From Virgibacillus ihumii (GTDB lineage Bacteria > Bacillota > Bacilli > Bacillales > Amphibacillaceae), in assembly GCF_902726655.1 (NCBI RefSeq), contig NZ_CACVAN010000001.1, positions 434,001 to 498,000 on the forward strand: 64,000 nucleotides of DNA. The letters run 5' to 3'. Of this stretch, positions 38,271-46,902 are shown piece by piece (within the stretch, counting starts at the first letter, position 1; every line of letters begins with the position of its first letter). A model generated the notes under the pieces. It was given only the letters and a program-made list of their open reading frames with translations. It did not search any database and was not told the origin of the DNA. The position numbers and the translations under genes are program-made.

Positions 38271-39478
38271 TATTTTCTGTGAATACGTTTATTCAGTATC
38301 ATCGCAGCAATCAGCAAGAAGCCAAATGTTATCATTGGTCCGGCAGTCTCCAAAAATTGTATAATATTTGCCCATGTGTTGTTAACAGGACCATTGGATA
38401 CGGGGACACCGTTAAAATCAAACGAAGTTCTGTTCAAATACAATGGCTTAAACAGGATGAGCGTAAGAATGCCGGCAAATAGACCGTGCAAAATACGTGC
38501 GAAAAAATAAGGACCAAAGCGGATGTCAGTACGCGAAATAATACTTGCCACCTGGGCTTGGACAGAAAAACCGTTGAATCCAAGTATGAAACTGACGACA
38601 ATAAATTTAGGAAGCAGATTGGCCACTTCCGTTTGCGAGATTGCCTTAGCACCCTGCGTGATTTCAAATAACCCTGAGAATAATGGTAATGCAAGATCTG
38701 CCGGCAGTGTAAACAACTGTAAAATATATTCGAATAAAGTAGCTATCAATGGTGACAGACCAATAATGTACAGTAATTTTGTGATGACAGAAAACAGAAT
38801 AATGAAGCCGCCGACCATTACAAGTGTTTGAATAGAGTTCAGTACAGCATCACCGACAACTTGTCCAAATGGACGATGATCATTCATCCGGGAACGATGC
38901 ATTTCCTGGAACGCCTGCCTGAGTGATGGTGTTCGTTTGCCCCGTAAACTACGGGCACGGTCCTCTTTTCTCCCATAAAACCGCATGCAGATTCCGACAA
39001 GCGCATTGCCGATATAATGTGCGGCAGCAAGCAGAATTCCCAGCTTCATATCGTAAAAAAATCCGACCGATACTGCTCCGAAAATGAATAGTGGGCTGGA
39101 AGCATTTGTAAAAGAAACGAGCCGTTCTGCTTCAACCCGGGATAATTGTTTCTCTTCCCGCAATCGGGCTGATATCTTGGCGCCTGTTGGATATCCGCTT
39201 GCCATACCCATCGCCCATGCAAAGCTTCCTGCCCCTGGCACATTAAACAGCGGTCGCATCACCGGTTCAAATAACACCCCGATAAATTTAACAACGCCAA
39301 ATCCGATTAACAGTTCCGCCGTAATAAAGAAAGGTAATAGTGAAGGAAAAACAACTTCCCACCACATACTTAACCCGCGGAGGCTTGCTTCAAATGCCTG
39401 ATCAGGATATTTAATTAAAGAAAAGGCAAGAAATACCGTAACTACTGAGAGAAGGATTGTCTTTATTTTTTGAATCAA
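38270..39478 (-). CDS. ylbJ: Sporulation integral membrane protein YlbJ
   Basis: 402 residues with about ten membrane segments. YlbJ family, sporulation-specific in Bacillus. Blocks: FPSLLPFFITAELLIGFG, GMASGYPTGAKI, FTNASSPLFIFG. I place the start at a TTG (39476-39478, complement) because GGGAGG lies seven bases upstream; in-frame ATGs further upstream lack ribosome sites and would put the SD inside the gene. Monocistronic, convergent with coaD. Confidence 0.9.
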   Translation of the reverse strand: MIQKIKTILLSVVTVFLAFSLIKYPDQAFEASLRGLSMWWEVVFPSLLPFFITAELLIGFGVVKFIGVLFEPVMRPLFNVPGAGSFAWAMGMASGYPTGAKISARLREEKQLSRVEAERLVSFTNASSPLFIFGAVSVGFFYDMKLGILLAAAHYIGNALVGICMRFYGRKEDRARSLRGKRTPSLRQAFQEMHRSRMNDHRPFGQVVGDAVLNSIQTLVMVGGFIILFSVITKLLYIIGLSPLIATLFEYILQLFTLPADLALPLFSGLFEITQGAKAISQTEVANLLPKFIVVSFILGFNGFSVQAQVASIISRTDIRFGPYFFARILHGLFAGILTLILFKPLYLNRTSFDFNGVPVSNGPVNNTWANIIQFLETAGPMITFGFLLIAAMILNKRIHRK

Positions 39479-39814
39479 TGGAAAGCCTCCCATACTAATC
39501 TTGGCAGTCATTTTACACTGCATAAGTGCTGCTAGGGGTTATCTATTAAAGCTTGTACTCCAGGGCATGAAACCTTTTCACGAAAACAAAGATGCTCTTA
39601 CTTGAATCTCCTGATCGATAAGCCAGGTTTTCTAACCCTGTACTTCTATTTTTGATAGTAGTAAACTGATGCTAGCGTATGTTTAATATCTAAGTCATTT
39701 ACTCAAATAGGAACAGGTCTATACAAATATACGCACATACATCTCACTTTTATGCCATAGACTTTGTAATACTCCAGAGAAGTTGTGGTATTTGGAACTG
39801 GAAGGAGTCCGATC
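39479..39814. other. Divergent ylbJ-ylbL intergenic region, no gene seen
   Basis: About 335 bp. I see only a weak inverted repeat (GGTT/AACC around 39635) and no promoter that stands out for either gene. ylbK (patatin-like), which lies here in B. subtilis, is absent without visible remnants. Confidence 0.6.
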
Positions 39815-40843
39815 ATGAACGTAAACAAAAAACATATCATAACTTTTATCATCGTAATTCTGGCTGTATTTTTTATTTCAGCCTATCAGCTTCCCTATTA
39901 TGTATATAAACCCGGTGGTGCAGATGCATTAAATCCTATAGTTGAGGTGGAAGACGGCTATTCAAGTGAAGGTGATATGCACCTTGTTACTGTCCGAGGC
40001 GGTCAGGTTACTCCAATTCAATATTTATGGGCAAAAATTAAGCCGCACCATGAGCTGCATCCAATCAACGAAATCAGACCTGAAGGGGTTTCAGAAGAAG
40101 AATATTACCATGTGCAGCTAAAGATGATGGATACATCACAGGAGAAAGCGATTGCTGTTGCCTACAAAGCGGCTGATAAAGATATCAAGATTGAATATAA
40201 TGGTGTTTATGTTGTGTCGGTTGTCAAAGATATGCCGGCGGATGGTAAATTGCAGTCTGGTGATCGAATAACCGGAGTTGACGGTAATGAAGTCAATAAG
40301 GCCGAAGATCTTATATCATATGTGGAAGACAAGGAAGCAGGGGATACGATAACCCTGGAAGTAATCAGGAATGGTGAAGAACTTACGAAAACAATAAAAC
40401 TTGACACGTATGAAAAAATGGATGGCAAAGTTGGTATTGGTATCCGGCTTGTCACTGATCGAGGTGTGGAAGTTGATCCGGATGTCAGCTTTTCGAGCGG
40501 AAGCATAGGTGGACCAAGTGCCGGATTAATGTTTTCATTGGAAATATATGATCAATTAATGAAAAAAGATTTGACGAAGGGATATCAGATAGCTGGTACA
40601 GGTGAAGTGGATTACGAGGGAAATGTGCTTCGGATTGGTGGCATAGATAAGAAGGTTATTGCTGCAGCTGAAGAAGGCTGTGATATCTTTTTTGCTCCGA
40701 ATGGAGACGGGGATGAAAAGTCCAACTATGAAGTAGCGAAGAATACAGCTGAAGAAATTGGTACCGATATGAAAATTGTTCCTGTTAAAACGTTTAAAGA
40801 TGCACTTGACTACCTTCAACAATTGAAGCCCAATAAAAATTAA
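39815..40843 (+). CDS. ylbL: YlbL/DdcP Lon-type membrane protease with PDZ domain
   Basis: 342 residues: N-terminal membrane anchor (7-24), PDZ domain (about 125-200) and Lon-type S16 protease domain with the catalytic Ser235 in GGPSAG and Lys280 in GGIDKKVIAA. In B. subtilis YlbL (DdcP) helps end the DNA-damage checkpoint by degrading the cell-division inhibitor YneA. ATG at 39815 with GAAGGAG upstream. Protease domain should face outward. Confidence 0.93.
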   Translation: MNVNKKHIITFIIVILAVFFISAYQLPYYVYKPGGADALNPIVEVEDGYSSEGDMHLVTVRGGQVTPIQYLWAKIKPHHELHPINEIRPEGVSEEEYYHVQLKMMDTSQEKAIAVAYKAADKDIKIEYNGVYVVSVVKDMPADGKLQSGDRITGVDGNEVNKAEDLISYVEDKEAGDTITLEVIRNGEELTKTIKLDTYEKMDGKVGIGIRLVTDRGVEVDPDVSFSSGSIGGPSAGLMFSLEIYDQLMKKDLTKGYQIAGTGEVDYEGNVLRIGGIDKKVIAAAEEGCDIFFAPNGDGDEKSNYEVAKNTAEEIGTDMKIVPVKTFKDALDYLQQLKPNKN

Positions 40844-40845
40844 AG

Positions 40846-40879
40846 GAAGAGACCCTGGAGCAGCTCAGGGTCTCTTCAA
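40846..40879. terminator. Bidirectional terminator between ylbL and tmcAL
   Basis: GAAGAGACCCTG and CAGGGTCTCTTC form a perfect twelve-base stem. It overlaps the end of the minus-strand gene. Confidence 0.88.
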
Positions 40880-42093
40880 GTTTTAATGATGACAGGCGGG
40901 TCCAATTCTTGGTCATGAAATGCTTTTTGTTTGTCAATGTCCATTATACTGTAATATGCATCCGTTGCTCTTTCCTCCATGTAAAGCAAGGAGCTGGTGT
41001 TTTTGTTTAAATTGGAAATGAGCGGGACATTCATCTTCTTTTTCTGTAAATTCAAGTAGGATTTCCCGGTTTCCGTCATACCAAGTAATCGGACAAAGGA
41101 AACAGAAGGATTATTTTTCGCTGCATTCAGTTCATTTTTTTTCGTATTGGTCAATAAATGAACAAACATCCGTTGCAGCCTTGTCCATGTGTATCGCTTT
41201 GTCTTAATACGTTGCACCCAATCCGTGAACGAAATTGCTTCATCGGCTGTTTTTTTAATACGGTTTTCCAGACCCTCATCAACTCCGTGGATGGCAGCAA
41301 TCTCTTTTGCAGACATGGTTTTAACCCTGTATTTCAGGATAGGGAAATATAATTTCCATGCATGCCAGACGCCGGAATATTGTTTGTAGTTTTTCAGTTG
41401 GCTGACGGTTTCAACAGGCATGGTATCAGCAAGGTCAGGTTTGATGGTTTCCTCTGCAAGCAGTTCTTTTCGTATACTTGTGGCACTTGCTATTGAGCCG
41501 GAAAAGCTTTGATCATGGTAGTTGCTTTTGGTTCGTTTAATCGTTAACGGGTCAATGGGCAGGTTGCTATTCAGAATTGCTTTGACGTAACTGAAACCGA
41601 GAATATTATTCGGCCGTGTTAAGTCCATTTCTGAAGCAGCAAGTCCGATTTCCTGGTATGCAATTCTGCTTGCTTCCGGAAAAGATGTTCCTTGAGCGAG
41701 CTGTTCTTTAAGTGTTTTTTTAAATATCGTTTCTTTATCGTAAAAAAGACGATATCCATTGGTGAAATGCGATACATCACCGGATTCACTGCCGAAACAG
41801 ATACTGGATACACCTGCTTCATTCAATGTATGTACCGAACCTTTCGCAAAGAGGTCACTGCTTTGGACAGCATACGCGTATGGCAGCTCCAGAACAATAT
41901 CAATTCCGGCAGACAGTGCCGCTTTTGTTCGATGATATTTATCGATGATCGCCGGTTCACCACGTTGAAGGAAGTTCCCGCTCATGACAGCTATCATGCA
42001 GTCTGCTCCGGAAGTTTTTTTGGATTCCTGTATATGGTACGCGTGTCCATTATGAAAAGGGTTATATTCAACGATTAGTCCACAGGCGTTCAT
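40876..42093 (-). CDS. tmcAL: tRNA(Met) cytidine acetate ligase (YlbM)
   Basis: 405 residues. TmcAL uses acetate and ATP to make N4-acetylcytidine at the wobble base of elongator tRNA-Met in Bacillus. Nucleotidyltransferase signature EYNPFHNGHAYH (His14/His17), then MSGNFLQRGEPAI and ICFGSESGD. Length and position (between ylbL and ylbN) fit YlbM. GGAAGTGA precedes the ATG. Confidence 0.94.
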   Translation of the reverse strand: MNACGLIVEYNPFHNGHAYHIQESKKTSGADCMIAVMSGNFLQRGEPAIIDKYHRTKAALSAGIDIVLELPYAYAVQSSDLFAKGSVHTLNEAGVSSICFGSESGDVSHFTNGYRLFYDKETIFKKTLKEQLAQGTSFPEASRIAYQEIGLAASEMDLTRPNNILGFSYVKAILNSNLPIDPLTIKRTKSNYHDQSFSGSIASATSIRKELLAEETIKPDLADTMPVETVSQLKNYKQYSGVWHAWKLYFPILKYRVKTMSAKEIAAIHGVDEGLENRIKKTADEAISFTDWVQRIKTKRYTWTRLQRMFVHLLTNTKKNELNAAKNNPSVSFVRLLGMTETGKSYLNLQKKKMNVPLISNLNKNTSSLLYMEERATDAYYSIMDIDKQKAFHDQELDPPVIIKT

Positions 42094-42268
42094 ACCGTCA
42101 CTTCCTTAAAATATAGTGTTACTAATTGTATCAAAAAAAGAGTAAATCTGCATTGTTGCGGGAATGGTTATGAATAAGTTTGCCGGGAATAGTGGGGAAG
42201 AGGTGGAATAACCGAAATGAATAATAAAAATTGATCAATGCAACTTCTGAAACTGTAAAGAAAATATG

Positions 42269-42297
42269 TTGACAAAAGCTGATTTTCCTTTTAAAAT
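42269..42297 (+). promoter_or_regulatory. Sigma-A promoter of ylbN-rpmF
   Basis: TTGACA (42269-42274), exactly 17 bp, TAAAAT (42292-42297). Predicted start near 42304, about 20 bases before the ylbN start codon. Confidence 0.8.
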
Positions 42298-42324
42298 AAC
42301 TCTTGTTGCCATGAGGTGATGACG

Positions 42325-42855
42325 ATGAAGTTTACAGTAGGTCAAATTAAAAAAAATGCCTATGAAAAGCCATTTGAATTTGATGATTGGGTAAATGTTT
42401 CCGAATTGGAAGCCATGAATAATGATATTCGAAAGATTGATCCTGTTCATGTTTATGGAATGGTTTATGATCAGGGTGACGAACTAATTTTTTCATTTAC
42501 AATTGATGGAGAAATGATTTTACCATGTGCACGAACGTTAGTGGATGTCCCATATCAGTTTGAAATAAAAGCCACTGAGGTATTTTCCGACTCAATTTAT
42601 TATGATAACGAGGAAAATGAAGATGAGGTACATCCAATTGATGGAGAAGTACTTGACTTAGCTCCATTTATCAAGGAAAATATCTTATTAGAGGTTCCTT
42701 ACCGTGTATTTTCCAGCGATGAAAATGCCGACAGTCAAGCTCCGACAGAAGGTGAAGGCTGGGAACTGGTTACAGAGGATACCGAAGAAAAAAAGATTGA
42801 CCCCCGTTTGAAGAAACTGGAGTCATTGCTTAATAAAGATGAGAAAGAAAAATAG
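42325..42855 (+). CDS. ylbN: DUF177/YceD family protein YlbN
   Basis: 176 residues, acidic. YceD/DUF177 family, often encoded right before rpmF; bacterial and plastid relatives are linked to 23S rRNA accumulation. The usual paired-cysteine motif is reduced to a single Cys in MILPCARTL, as in Bacillus. ATG at 42325 chosen with AGGTGA upstream. Co-transcribed with rpmF, 51 bp downstream. Confidence 0.9.
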   Translation: MKFTVGQIKKNAYEKPFEFDDWVNVSELEAMNNDIRKIDPVHVYGMVYDQGDELIFSFTIDGEMILPCARTLVDVPYQFEIKATEVFSDSIYYDNEENEDEVHPIDGEVLDLAPFIKENILLEVPYRVFSSDENADSQAPTEGEGWELVTEDTEEKKIDPRLKKLESLLNKDEKEK

Positions 42856-42906
42856 GAATTTTTACTATTCTGGTTTTGCTTTCATATTTTGAAGGAGGTG
42901 TAAGTC

Positions 42907-43083
42907 ATGGCAGTACCAAAAAGAAGAACTTCCAAAAAGGTTAAAAACCAACGTCGTACTCATAAAAAGCTGCATGTACCTGGCATGGTGGAATGCTCAA
43001 ACTGTGGTGAATTGGCTAAGCCGCACCATGTTTGCAAATCATGCGGACACTATGACGGAAAAGAAGTTGTATCAGAAGCATAA
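42907..43083 (+). CDS. rpmF: 50S ribosomal protein L32
   Basis: 58 residues beginning [20 protein letters not shown]. Zinc-ribbon (C+) form: Cys30, Cys33, Cys43, Cys46 all present, so this is not a zinc-independent paralogue. AAGGAGG precedes the ATG by eight bases. Terminator follows. Confidence 0.97.
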   Translation: MAVPKRRTSKKVKNQRRTHKKLHVPGMVECSNCGELAKPHHVCKSCGHYDGKEVVSEA

Positions 43084-43092
43084 ATTTATCTG

Positions 43093-43128
43093 AAACAGAT
43101 CACTGGGGCGAAAGTGGTCTGTTTTTTT
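43093..43128 (+). terminator. Terminator of ylbN-rpmF
   Basis: AAACAGATCACT pairs with AGTGGTCTGTTT (one G-U), followed by seven T. Confidence 0.92.
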
Positions 43129-43302
43129 GATAAGGCATTTCGCCTTCTGTGGATATCTTCTAATCTGTCGTATTTTTGGACTTTCTCCTGATAAAATATT
43201 TCTCCCCGTTACATTTATTTTTCTCATGATTAAAGATGCTTTTCCTTGTTAAATTCCCGTTTTTCTTGTAATCAGCCATTCTTAATGGAGCGTTCATATT
43301 GT

Positions 43303-43311
43303 GCTACAATT
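43303..43311 (+). promoter_or_regulatory. Extended -10 promoter for the enoyl-CoA hydratase gene
   Basis: TG (43303-43304), one base, TACAAT (43306-43311), about 34 bp before the start codon; no clear -35. Confidence 0.4.
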
Positions 43312-43344
43312 GATGCAGTACACGAAAGAGAGGATTTCATTAAA

Positions 43345-44100
43345 ATGGAGACAATACAGTACATACATCATGAAAGTGGCTATGGCACCATCCGATTACA
43401 GCGGCCGGACAAGCTTAATGCGATTTCAGCAGTAATGACTGATGAGCTGAAGGAGGCACTGGAAACTGCTAAACAGGACAATTTGAAGTTTTTGGTCGTT
43501 TCAGCAGCTGGTGACAGAATGTTTTGTGCAGGCGGGGACCTGGCACATCTTCATGGAGATCTGACGACTGATGAAGCATTTTCGGCTTTGTATCCGATGA
43601 AGGAGGTCTTGTATGATATTGCATCCTTCCCGGTTCCTACTATTTGTTTATTGAATGGAGATGCACTTGGAGGAGGCTGCGAAATAGCAACTGCATGTGA
43701 TTTTCGAATTGCCAGGGAACATACCAAATTTGGATTTGTCCAGACAAAATTAGGCATCACACCCGGTTGGGGCGGAGGTGCATTACTTTATGAAAAAGTG
43801 CATCCCAATTTTGCGTATCATTGGATACTGGAGGGTGAGATGTACGATGCATCGTATTTATTTCAGAGAGGCTGGCTTCACAAAGTTGTTCCGGAACATG
43901 AATGGGATGATGCAAAACTAGCAGAATCATATCTGTCTAAATCACGTAAGCAGATGCATACTTTAAAACGGCAGTTTATGAAGCGGACTTCTGTACTTGG
44001 TTTATCGGCTGCGATGAGTGATGAGGTAAGAAATAGTGCCAACCTTTGGGATTCGGTTGAACACAAGGAAGCGGTACAGAACTTCAGAGGGCGGAAATAA
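43345..44100 (+). CDS. Enoyl-CoA hydratase/isomerase family protein
   Basis: 251 residues, crotonase fold. Oxyanion-hole motifs FCAGGDL (60-66) and GDALGGGCEIATACDFRIA are intact, and KLGITPGWGGG follows. Exact substrate unresolved: it could be an enoyl-CoA hydratase, an isomerase or a thioesterase-like member. ATG at 43345 chosen because the family starts here; an in-frame start 99 bp upstream adds unrelated residues. It sits alone between rpmF and ylbO, where B. subtilis has no such gene, and a repeat-like sequence follows the stop. Confidence 0.85.
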   Translation: METIQYIHHESGYGTIRLQRPDKLNAISAVMTDELKEALETAKQDNLKFLVVSAAGDRMFCAGGDLAHLHGDLTTDEAFSALYPMKEVLYDIASFPVPTICLLNGDALGGGCEIATACDFRIAREHTKFGFVQTKLGITPGWGGGALLYEKVHPNFAYHWILEGEMYDASYLFQRGWLHKVVPEHEWDDAKLAESYLSKSRKQMHTLKRQFMKRTSVLGLSAAMSDEVRNSANLWDSVEHKEAVQNFRGRK

Positions 44101-44103
44101 TCA

Positions 44104-44200
44104 GCCACGTCCAGCTCCAGTCCCGGCAACCAGCATGGGTCTTGGTGGGACGAGCGTTTAGCGCAGTCCCAACCCCCATACCTCCTCACCCTCTGAATGA
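44104..44200. repeat. Fold-back repeat remnant after the enoyl-CoA hydratase gene
   Basis: GC-rich compared with its surroundings; begins around CCACGTCCAGCTCCAG and ends around CCTCACCCTCTGAATG. Internal arms ATGGGTCTTGGTGGGAC (44135-44151) and GTCCCAACCCCCAT (44166-44179) pair imperfectly. It resembles short dispersed non-coding elements I associate with Bacillaceae genomes; single copy in this window, so the call rests on composition and fold-back. Confidence 0.45.
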
Positions 44201-44328
44201 AGCTTTGCTATGTATGTTGCTAAATGGCGTTACGTTTTTGTTGATAAATTTTCAAACTATTTAATCGGAATTATTCTATCACTCCTACTTTTTGCATACA
44301 TTGGTAGCAAACAGTAAGGAGGGATGTC

Positions 44329-44814
44329 ATGAATGCGACACGTCAGGATGCATGGACAAAAGATGAAGATATAATTTTGGCTGAGACCGTGCTCCGCCAT
44401 ATTAGCGAGGGTAGAACACAGCTGGAAGCGTTTAAAGAAGTAGGGAAGGAACTTTCACGGACCTCGGCAGCTTGTGGGTTCAGATGGAACGCCTCCATCC
44501 GCAAACAATATCAGGATGCGATTGAAAACGCAAAAGAGGAACGAAAACAGGGAAACCGCAAAAAGGCTTGGAAATATATTGAACCGGGCAAAGAATCGGA
44601 CAGAGACCCTATTGATACGGCTATTCTTTTACTTGAAAAAATGCGGACTGATAATAGTAACGTAAGTGGATCTCCCCATACAAAGCAAGCGAATCTTTTA
44701 GAACAACTGAAAAGTGAGAATGAGTCGCTGAAACTAAAGTTGAAAAATTACCAGGAAGCCTGGTCTGAAATGGGGAATCTTTGGGAATGGGTTAATGAAA
44801 AAAATAAGAATTGA
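44329..44814 (+). CDS. ylbO: RsfA/YlbO family prespore transcription factor
   Basis: 161 residues. N-terminal Myb/SANT-like DNA-binding domain ([37 protein letters not shown]) and a C-terminal coiled coil ([20 protein letters not shown]). RsfA family regulators act in the forespore of Bacillus; YlbO is the member at this locus. TAAGGAGG precedes the ATG. Confidence 0.88.
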   Translation: MNATRQDAWTKDEDIILAETVLRHISEGRTQLEAFKEVGKELSRTSAACGFRWNASIRKQYQDAIENAKEERKQGNRKKAWKYIEPGKESDRDPIDTAILLLEKMRTDNSNVSGSPHTKQANLLEQLKSENESLKLKLKNYQEAWSEMGNLWEWVNEKNKN

Positions 44815-44820
44815 AAAAGA

Positions 44821-44864
44821 AAGACATGAATGCCAATGACAGGCAATTCATGTCTTGTTTTTTT
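44821..44864. terminator. Bidirectional terminator between ylbO and ylbP
   Basis: AAGACATGAATGCC pairs with GGCAATTCATGTCTT (one bulge), followed by TTTTTTT on the plus strand. Confidence 0.9.
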
Positions 44865-44875
44865 AGCAGCTCCAA

Positions 44876-45355
44876 TTAAATTTCTTTTTCCTGAACGCCG
44901 TCCGGCATCCAAATAAGTGGATTCTCTCCCAGGTCTCTTTCCATTTCATATTTAGCTTTTTGGAAACCCATTTTTTCCCAGAATCCATGTGAATTGATTC
45001 GTGGATTGGTTTTAATAGGAAGATTGAAACTTTTGGCAAAATCAACCAATGCTGTTCCGAATTCTTGTCCGCGATAATCTGGTAAAACCTCAAGTTTCCA
45101 CAGTTCAAGATAATCCTGAGGTGGATTGAAGTACTGATCATACTTAGCGGATACTTGATACAGACTCATCCGGGCAATAAGGTTATTACCGACATAAATC
45201 CCATAAAATGGTGAAGTGCTGTCATTTTCAACAATGTTGTTTTGTAAATCTTCCAGCATGGATAGTTCCTGATTTCCGTATGCTTTAAAACGTTTAAATT
45301 TCTCAAGTGTTTTATAGTTGATTAAAAGTTTTTCAACGTTTATCTGTTTATTCAT
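44876..45355 (-). CDS. ylbP: GNAT family N-acetyltransferase YlbP
   Basis: 159 residues. GNAT fold: acetyl-CoA loop LEVLPDYRGQEFGTALVDFA and C-terminal GFWEKMGFQKAKYEM. Matches YlbP by sequence and position. Substrate unknown. GGGGGAA precedes the ATG. Confidence 0.87.
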   Translation of the reverse strand: MNKQINVEKLLINYKTLEKFKRFKAYGNQELSMLEDLQNNIVENDSTSPFYGIYVGNNLIARMSLYQVSAKYDQYFNPPQDYLELWKLEVLPDYRGQEFGTALVDFAKSFNLPIKTNPRINSHGFWEKMGFQKAKYEMERDLGENPLIWMPDGVQEKEI

Positions 45356-45531
45356 GCATGTTCCCCCGATCAGTCAAAATTTATATTCCATCTCTACATT
45401 TATTATAGTATAAACCAGATTATATTGAAACGAGATAATATAAAAATACGTGAATATTTCCATACAAATTATTTTGCATCTGCTACAATAAAGAAAAAGG
45501 GAATCTATCCTGCGGGGGAGCGGAATGTCGA

Positions 45532-46416
45532 ATGAAAGTGGGTATAATAGGCGGCGGGTCTGTCGGATTGCTGATAGCCAGCTATTTGGCAAACGATCAT
45601 GAAATTACCGTTTACGTCAGACGGGCTGAACAAAAAACGATGATCAATGATGATGGTCTTGTTTTGGATGATTGCACTGAATCAATCAGGGTGAATGCGC
45701 TGTTGGTTAATGAAATGATTTCAGAGGACCTTCTCATTGTCTGTGTCAAGCAACAGCATATTGATAACATTTTGTCAATTATTCAACAAACAAATGAGCA
45801 GACACCGGTCATATTTCTGCAGAACGGGATGGGACATATCGAAAAAGTACACCGGATAGATCAGCAAATAATGATTGGGGTAGTGGAACACGGGGCATTT
45901 CGTAGTGGAAACAGTACCGTCAATCATACCGGGAAGGGCAGAATCCGCTTGGCTGCATTTAATGCAGGTAACGAATTACTTACGAAGTTAACCGCACAAT
46001 TGGATCGGTCTGATTTTCCGTTTGTGTTATCCGGAGACTGGAAATTATTGCTGCATGAGAAATTACTGATTAATACAGTGATCAATCCATTGACCGCATT
46101 ATTTGACGTTGCAAACGGCGGGCTGCTTGACAATTGCCACTTGCAGCAGCTTGCTTTCGCTCTTTGCCGTGAAGCAGCGAATGTACTCAATATGGACTTT
46201 GCGGCTGCATGGGAGTCGGTGCAGAAAGTCATCCGGAATACGGCGAGTAATGTTTCCTCCATGCTGAAGGATATTCGTGAAGGCAGAAGAACGGAAGTAG
46301 AGGCTATAACCGGCTATTTGGTGCGGATCAGTACACACCCGATCCCAAATACGGAATTTGTATACAGAAGTATTAAAGCATTAGAGAAGAAAAGGGGCTC
46401 ATTGAATAATGCTTAA
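45532..46416 (+). CDS. panE: 2-dehydropantoate 2-reductase
   Basis: 294 residues. NADPH-dependent ketopantoate reductase of pantothenate synthesis (YlbQ). Rossmann motif GIIGGGSVGLLIASYL at the N-terminus, LQNGMGHIE, catalytic Lys in KLLLHEKLLINTVINPLTAL, and SSMLKDIREGRRTEVEAITG near the C-terminus. GGGGGAG upstream. Feeds the same CoA pathway as coaD in this window. Confidence 0.93.
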   Translation: MKVGIIGGGSVGLLIASYLANDHEITVYVRRAEQKTMINDDGLVLDDCTESIRVNALLVNEMISEDLLIVCVKQQHIDNILSIIQQTNEQTPVIFLQNGMGHIEKVHRIDQQIMIGVVEHGAFRSGNSTVNHTGKGRIRLAAFNAGNELLTKLTAQLDRSDFPFVLSGDWKLLLHEKLLINTVINPLTALFDVANGGLLDNCHLQQLAFALCREAANVLNMDFAAAWESVQKVIRNTASNVSSMLKDIREGRRTEVEAITGYLVRISTHPIPNTEFVYRSIKALEKKRGSLNNA

Positions 46417-46789
46417 TATTATTGTCTATGTAATCGGATTAATGATTACCGTTCCTGTCGCAGTGACATTGATTGTTTATGTTATTGGAGTAAAGGTGTA
46501 CAGGCAAAAATGGAAAGCCATACATAAAGCTGTCAGCTGGACGACTTTACTCTACATCATCGCTGTTTTGGTAATGCTTCAGCAAATTTTTGACAGTTCC
46601 TTTATAGGTATTTGGGTTATAGTGCTGCTCAGTATATTTACAGTAATTGCAGTTGTCCATTGGAAATTGTATACAGAAGTAGTCTTTTACAAGGTTTTTA
46701 AAATCTTCTGGCGGGTTTGTTTTCTCTTGTTTGTATTACTCTACATTGTACTGGTGGTAATCGGCATTATGCAGCAGCTTTTATCTTGA
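46409..46789 (+). CDS. DUF3397 family membrane protein
   Basis: 126 residues, four hydrophobic helices, only short loops. DUF3397 proteins are usual neighbours of panE/bshC in Bacillaceae. Overlaps panE by 8 bp (AAGGGG upstream), so it is translated with it. Function unknown. Confidence 0.8.
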   Translation: MLNIIVYVIGLMITVPVAVTLIVYVIGVKVYRQKWKAIHKAVSWTTLLYIIAVLVMLQQIFDSSFIGIWVIVLLSIFTVIAVVHWKLYTEVVFYKVFKIFWRVCFLLFVLLYIVLVVIGIMQQLLS

Positions 46790-46902
46790 AAGGCAACGTA
46801 AAAAATGTACGCTTTTCACGATTTAAACAGATTAAATGCAATCTAAAGCACTTTTATGTACAATACATACTGGATATTTCAATAGTAAAGGAGTATGCAG
46901 CT

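Noticed and set aside
39524..39600. A sigma-E promoter for ylbJ
   Set aside because: YlbJ is a sporulation protein, but nothing here resembles CATACANT with a spaced ATATT.
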